64,000 bases of DNA from Nocardioides luteus (lineage in GTDB: Bacteria; Actinomycetota; Actinomycetes; Propionibacteriales; Nocardioidaceae), in assembly GCF_014648595.1 (NCBI RefSeq), contig NZ_BMRK01000001.1:1-64000 (forward strand), written 5' to 3'. Positions 60,009-64,000 of the stretch are shown here, one piece after another. The translations under genes were made by a program, and so were the position numbers. The notes beneath the pieces are model-generated. The model searched no databases, was not told the origin of the DNA, and worked only from the letters and a program-made list of their open reading frames with translations. Position 1 is the first letter of the stretch, and each line of letters starts with the position of its first letter.

Positions 60009-61004
60009 ATGACCGCTGTGCAGGATGAGAAGTCCACCGGGTACGTCCGTCAGGGCAAGCAGGCCTATCTCGACACGCTCCGCACGCTCTCCGAGGCGTC
60101 GGTCGAGGTGCACTTCGACCCGTTCAAGGACATCGACTGGGACTCGCCGGAGCTCGAGGTGCGGCCGAACGACGAGCGCTGGATCCTCAACGACGCCGAC
60201 GAGATCGGCGCACATCCGTGGTACAAGGCGCTGCCCGAGGAGCGCCGGATCGAGATCGGGATGTACCGCTGGGCGCAGGTCGCGAAGGTGGGCCTGCAGT
60301 TCGAGCAGCTGCTCATCGGCGGCGTGATGAACCACCTGGTCTGGTCGAAGAACAACAACCCGGAGTTCCGCTACGCGACCCACGAGGTCACCGAGGAGAC
60401 CCACCACACCCAGATGTTCCAGGAGTTCGTCAACCGGGTGAACCCTGACGTCGCCGGTGCGCCGACCCGGTTCAAGGTCCTGGTGCCGTTCATGGCGGCG
60501 GCGGGCGCGTTCTTCCCGGAGGCGTTCTTCACCGGCATCCTTGCCGGCGAGGAGCCGATCGACCACCTGCAGAAGGGCGCGATGCGCGCCGGCGGCAGCC
60601 ACCCCGCTGCCAACCGGATCATGCAGATCCACATCGCCGAGGAGGCCCGCCACATCGGCTTCGCCCACCAGTACCTCGAGCAGCACGTGCCCGAGCTCGG
60701 CCGGTTCAAGAAGGCGCTGCTGGCCCTCATCTTCCCGCTCATCATGCGCCAGCTCTGCGACGTGATCATGGTGCCGAGCAAGCAGGCCCGGGACGACATG
60801 GGCATCCCGGACGAGGTCGCCCGCGAGATCTGGTGGGACTCGGCGGAGTCCCAGAAGCTGCTGCGCGACCTCTTCGGTGACGTACGCCTCCTCGCCGACA
60901 ACCTCGGCATCCGCAGGGGTCCGGCCAAGCTGTTGTGGAAGCTGTGCGGCATCGACGGCCGCGCCTCCCGCTTCCGCGCCGAGCCGCGCGCGGCGTCCTA
61001 CTGA
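60009..61004 (+). CDS. AurF-like diiron oxygenase
   Basis: A 331-residue protein of the AurF (p-aminobenzoate N-oxygenase) family. Diiron ligands appear in two EExxH motifs, HEVTEETHHTQMF (about residue 125) and IHIAEEARHIGFA (about 218), plus a glutamate in LQFEQLLIG and further histidines in the fold. Members oxidise arylamines or act as related four-helix diiron oxygenases; this one is likely a generalised relative, not AurF itself. AAAGGAG seven bases before the ATG is a strong ribosome site. The next gene encodes a ferredoxin-reductase fusion, probably its electron source. Substrate unknown. Confidence 0.87.
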   Translation: MTAVQDEKSTGYVRQGKQAYLDTLRTLSEASVEVHFDPFKDIDWDSPELEVRPNDERWILNDADEIGAHPWYKALPEERRIEIGMYRWAQVAKVGLQFEQLLIGGVMNHLVWSKNNNPEFRYATHEVTEETHHTQMFQEFVNRVNPDVAGAPTRFKVLVPFMAAAGAFFPEAFFTGILAGEEPIDHLQKGAMRAGGSHPAANRIMQIHIAEEARHIGFAHQYLEQHVPELGRFKKALLALIFPLIMRQLCDVIMVPSKQARDDMGIPDEVAREIWWDSAESQKLLRDLFGDVRLLADNLGIRRGPAKLLWKLCGIDGRASRFRAEPRAASY

Positions 61005-61037
61005 GTCCCGCCCGGTCGCCCCGAGAACGGTAGACAA

Positions 61038-62720
61038 GTGCCTCACGTCGTCACCCAGTCGTGCTGTGCGGACGCCTCGTGCGTGGTCGCCTGCCCGGTC
61101 AACTGCATCCATCCCGCCCCGGGCGAGCCCGGCTTCGCCGAGGCCGAGATGCTCTACGTCGACGCCAAGAGCTGTGTCGACTGCGGAGCCTGCGTCACCG
61201 CGTGCCCGGCCGACGCGATCGTGCCCCACACGACGCTGACGGCTGCCCAGACGCCGTTCCTGGCGATCAACGCGGAGTACTTCGAGGTCTTCCCGCACGC
61301 GGACCGCACCCCGCTCGCCCTGGTCCACCCTCAGCGCCGGCTGACCCGGAACGGACCGTTCCGGGTCGCGGTGGTGGGCGCCGGACCGGCCGGGATGTAC
61401 GCCGCCGACGAGCTCCTCAAGCACCCCGAGATCAGCGTCGACGTCTTCGACCGGCTGCCCACGCCCTACGGCCTGGTCCGTGCCGGCGTCGCGCCCGACC
61501 ACCAGAACACCAAGCAGGTCGAGAAGCTCTTCGGGCAGATCGAGTCGCAGCCCGGCTTCCGCTACTTCCTCGGCGTCGAGGTCGGCAAGGACGTCTCCCA
61601 CGCCGAGCTGACCGCTCGCTACCACGCCGTGGTCTACACCGTCGGCGCGGCGAGCGACCGGCCCCTCGGGATCGAGGGCGACGACCTGCCCGGGTCGCTG
61701 AGCGCGACCGACTTCGTGGGCTGGTACAACGGCCATCCCGACAAGCAGGACCTCCCGGTCCACCTCGACGCGGAGGCTCTCTCCTCCGGCCGGGTCGTCC
61801 TGGTCGGCAACGGCAACGTCGCGCTCGACTGTGCCCGGATCCTCGCCGAGGACCCGGAGCGGCTGGCCGGCACCGACATCGCCGACGGTCCGCTGGCGGT
61901 GCTGCGCGACAGCGCGGTCCGGGAGGTCGTCATCCTCGGGCGCAGGGGGCCCGAGGAGGCGGCCTTCACGGTGCCCGAACTGGTCGGGCTGGTCGGCCAC
62001 ACCGGGGTCAACGTCGTCGTGGACACAGGTGACATCCCCGTCGCGGAGGCGCTCAGCGGCCCCGGCACCACCAGCCGGCTGCTGCGCGAGATCGCCGGCC
62101 GCGAGGTGCGGCCGGACCTGCGTACGATCGTGCTGCGGTTCCGCAGCTCCCCGGTGCGCGTCCTGGGCGACGACCGGGTCACCGCCGTCGAGGTCGGCCG
62201 CAACCGGCTCGAGCGCGACGAGGCCGGTGTGGTGCGCGCGGTGCCTACGGGCGAGACCGAGGTGCTCGAAGCCGGGATGCTGCTGCGCGCGGTCGGCTAC
62301 AAGGGCGTACCCGTCGCCGATCTTCCTCACGACGCAGCGACCGGCACGGTGCCCAACGAGCGCGGCCGGGTGCTCCCCGGTGTGTACGTCGCGGGCTGGG
62401 TCAAGCGCGGTCCCAACGGCTTCATCGGCACCAACAAGTCCGACGCCGAGGAGACGGTCGAGCAGCTGCTCGACGACCTCGACGCCGACCGGATCCCGGC
62501 CCCGGCCGCCGACCCCGACGACATCACCGCGGTCGTACGCAGCCGCCAGCCCGGCATGGTCGACCTGGCCGGATGGCAGGCGATCGACCGGGAGGAGAGG
62601 CGGCGTGGCGACGAAGCCGGCCGTCCCCGTATCAAGATCACCGATGTCGAGCAGATGCGGGGCATCGCCGCGAAGTCAAAGAAACCCCGATACTCTCTAG
62701 GACGTCGTAAAGAGCGCTGA
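61038..62720 (+). CDS. ferredoxin-ferredoxin/NADP+ reductase fusion (FprB-like)
   Basis: A 560-residue flavoprotein. The N-terminal 80 residues form a 7Fe/8Fe ferredoxin with two cysteine clusters, CCADASCVVACPVNC and CVDCGACVTACPADA. The remainder is an adrenodoxin-reductase-type FAD/NADP module: FAD site VAVVGAGPAGMYAADELL (about residue 110), NADP site VVLVGNGNVALDCARIL, and VAGWVKRGPNGFIGTNKSD near the end. Mycobacterial FprB has this layout and similar length. It likely shuttles electrons from NADPH to the diiron oxygenase encoded 33 bp upstream. GTG start. Confidence 0.92.
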   Translation: MPHVVTQSCCADASCVVACPVNCIHPAPGEPGFAEAEMLYVDAKSCVDCGACVTACPADAIVPHTTLTAAQTPFLAINAEYFEVFPHADRTPLALVHPQRRLTRNGPFRVAVVGAGPAGMYAADELLKHPEISVDVFDRLPTPYGLVRAGVAPDHQNTKQVEKLFGQIESQPGFRYFLGVEVGKDVSHAELTARYHAVVYTVGAASDRPLGIEGDDLPGSLSATDFVGWYNGHPDKQDLPVHLDAEALSSGRVVLVGNGNVALDCARILAEDPERLAGTDIADGPLAVLRDSAVREVVILGRRGPEEAAFTVPELVGLVGHTGVNVVVDTGDIPVAEALSGPGTTSRLLREIAGREVRPDLRTIVLRFRSSPVRVLGDDRVTAVEVGRNRLERDEAGVVRAVPTGETEVLEAGMLLRAVGYKGVPVADLPHDAATGTVPNERGRVLPGVYVAGWVKRGPNGFIGTNKSDAEETVEQLLDDLDADRIPAPAADPDDITAVVRSRQPGMVDLAGWQAIDREERRRGDEAGRPRIKITDVEQMRGIAAKSKKPRYSLGRRKER

Positions 62721-62760
62721 GACGCTCGCGACCGACATCACGGGAGCAGGGGGAACGCAG

Positions 62761-63468
62761 GTGGCAGGGGAGAAGCGCGACGGTCGGCAGGACCGTTGGC
62801 GCAAGCACAACGCACAGCGCCGCCAGCAGATCATCGACGCCGCCATCGCCGCCATCGAGGCCGGTGAGCCCGGCGCCGAGGTGCAGGTGCAGCAGATCGC
62901 GGTGCGCGCGGGCCTCTCCCGCACGGTCATCTACCGCCACTTCGAGGACCGCGCCGACCTCGACCGCGCGGTGCAGCAGGCGATCCTCGACGGCCTCTGG
63001 TCCGACCTGATGCCCGGGATCACCCTGGACGGCACCGTGCCGGAGATCATCGAGCGGGTGATCGGCACCTACGTGCGCTGGGCGCGGGCGCATCCGGCGC
63101 TCCACCTCGCCGCCGACCACGACATCGACGGTGGCGACGACGGCCCCTTCCAGCAGGGCATGGAGCAGCTCGCCAGCCGCATCTCGGGCATCGTCGGCAC
63201 CGCCATCGTGGCGCTGGGCGCCACTCCCACCGAGGAGGAGGCCGAGGCGCTCGACCCGCTGATCTACGGTCTGGTCGGCGCGGTCTTCGGTGCCGTACGC
63301 CGCTGGCTGACCCGCACCAACGACCGGCTGCCCGCCGAGACGCTGGAGCGGCTGACCGCCCAGTCCATCTGGTTCGTCATCGACGGCCACGCGCGCGGGT
63401 TCGGGATCGAGCTCGACCCGGACATGCCGCTGGAGAAGCTGCTCAGCCAGGACCCGCTGGCCGTCTGA
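62761..63468 (+). CDS. TetR-family regulator (third gene of the diiron oxygenase operon)
   Basis: A 235-residue regulator. The HTH lies at about residues 20-65, with QQIAVRAGLSRTVIYRHFEDRADLDRAV as helix 2-turn-recognition helix. The C-terminal domain has a tryptophan-containing core (YVRWARAHPALHLAADHD). AGGGGGA precedes the GTG by about six bases. It lies 40 bp after the reductase gene in the same direction, so it is probably part of the operon and controls it by feedback through the palindrome upstream of the oxygenase gene. Confidence 0.87.
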   Translation: MAGEKRDGRQDRWRKHNAQRRQQIIDAAIAAIEAGEPGAEVQVQQIAVRAGLSRTVIYRHFEDRADLDRAVQQAILDGLWSDLMPGITLDGTVPEIIERVIGTYVRWARAHPALHLAADHDIDGGDDGPFQQGMEQLASRISGIVGTAIVALGATPTEEEAEALDPLIYGLVGAVFGAVRRWLTRTNDRLPAETLERLTAQSIWFVIDGHARGFGIELDPDMPLEKLLSQDPLAV

Positions 63469-63539
63469 ACGCTCCGCCGCCGCTCCGCACATGCCGGTGC
63501 CGTCCACGGTGCCACGAGCCCTTAAGTAGGCTTCTGGAC

Positions 63540-64000
63540 GTGGAAGAGATCGACGGCGTACTCACCCAGGACGGGATCGGCGAGGGCGACGGGCTGGAGC
63601 GGCTGTGGACGCCCTACCGGATGGCCTACATCCGCGGCGAGAACAAGCCCAGCGACCCCTCCGAGACGAAGTGCCCCTTCTGCCGCGTGCCCACCCTCGA
63701 CGACGCCGAGGGGCTCGTCGTCCACCGCGGCGAGACCTGCTTCGTGGTGCTCAACCTCTATCCGTACGCCCCGGGCCACATGATGGTCTGCCCCTACCGC
63801 CACGTCGCCGGCTACGTCGAGACCACCGACGAGGAGGCCACGGAGATGGGGGTGCTCACCAAGCAGGCCGTACGCACCCTGGCCGGCGTCTCGCAGGCCG
63901 AGGGCTTCAACATCGGCATGAACCAGGGCACCGCGGGCGGCGCCGGCATCGCCGCTCACCTGCACCAGCACGTGGTGCCGCGCTGGGTGGGTGACCAGAA
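63540..64000 (+). CDS. HIT-family protein, AP4A phosphorylase-like (partial)
   Basis: The first 153 codons of a histidine-triad protein; the 3' end lies beyond the window. LERLWTPYRMAYIRGE near the start and NLYPYAPGHMMVCPYRHV are typical of the actinobacterial branch that includes Mycobacterium tuberculosis Rv2613c, a diadenosine-tetraphosphate phosphorylase. The triad HLHQHVVPRW is present near the edge. CPFC (about residue 41-44) is a potential zinc site. It would split dinucleoside polyphosphates. GTG 63540 is used as start; its ribosome site is weak. Confidence 0.9.
   Translation, partial: MEEIDGVLTQDGIGEGDGLERLWTPYRMAYIRGENKPSDPSETKCPFCRVPTLDDAEGLVVHRGETCFVVLNLYPYAPGHMMVCPYRHVAGYVETTDEEATEMGVLTKQAVRTLAGVSQAEGFNIGMNQGTAGGAGIAAHLHQHVVPRWVGDQ

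Overview
The window is GC-rich, densely packed actinobacterial chromosome with many GTG/TTG starts and many 4-base ATGA/GTGA overlaps. Gene content (paired CE1758/CE1759-type flavoproteins, PapA/condensation-like acyltransferases, FprB-type ferredoxin reductase, a Gdx exporter under a guanidine-III riboswitch, REP-like GGTCTCGACACGCTCG repeats) suggests a soil actinomycete, plausibly Nocardioidaceae (Nocardioides-like). That placement is inference only. No rRNA, tRNA, CRISPR array, transposase or prophage gene was seen.

Layout. 0-1 kb: tail of an unknown gene and an alpha/beta hydrolase. 1-9.6 kb: five condensation-domain-like (PapA-like) acyltransferases around one family-1 glycosyltransferase, followed at 9.8-12.4 kb by a three-gene ABC-2 exporter; the most likely reading is synthesis, and perhaps export, of an acylated glycolipid. 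12.5-18.3 kb: LLM monooxygenase/FMN reductase pair, a degenerate response regulator, PEBP protein, siroheme synthase, TrmH methyltransferase, small membrane protein. 18.4-24.4 kb: complete alpha-glucoside (maltose-type) locus: binding lipoprotein, two permeases, GH13 alpha-glucosidase, divergent LacI regulator with an operator between them; no ATPase, so a shared MsiK-type ATPase elsewhere is expected. 24.4-29.7 kb: mixed genes (AbiEi/DUF559-like protein, RNase HI-GNAT fusion, patatin, L-2-hydroxyglutarate oxidase, peptide deformylase) with three copies of a 21-bp-period tandem repeat between them. 29.8-37.9 kb: acyl-CoA dehydrogenase pair, nucleosidase, Zn-alcohol dehydrogenase with divergent TetR and duplicated operator, galactokinase, HTH-less LysR protein, guanidine-III riboswitch plus gdx, TetR. 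37.9-47.5 kb: CDF metal exporter, PEP-mutase-like protein, MOSC protein, lipid kinase, a 163-bp inverted-repeat element, SMP-30 protein, LysE exporter, and an ABC-2 transporter next to a two-component system. 47.6-53.9 kb: REP-like repeats, DEAD-box helicase, alcohol dehydrogenase, membrane protein, thrS.

53.9-59.9 kb is a terephthalate catabolic operon: TphA2 and TphA3 (oxygenase), TphB (dihydrodiol dehydrogenase), TphA1 (reductase) and an AAHS-type transporter, with a divergent IclR regulator. These would take up terephthalate, dihydroxylate it and rearomatise it to protocatechuate; ring-cleavage genes are not in the window. 60-63.5 kb: AurF-like diiron oxygenase, FprB-like ferredoxin-NADP reductase and TetR in one direction behind a palindromic operator, a likely self-contained redox unit. 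The window ends inside a HIT-family (AP4A phosphorylase-like) gene.

Convergent gene pairs are often separated by long, nearly perfect hairpins (around 9.68, 32.97 and 53.88 kb, and the 163-bp element at 41.5 kb), probably bidirectional terminators.
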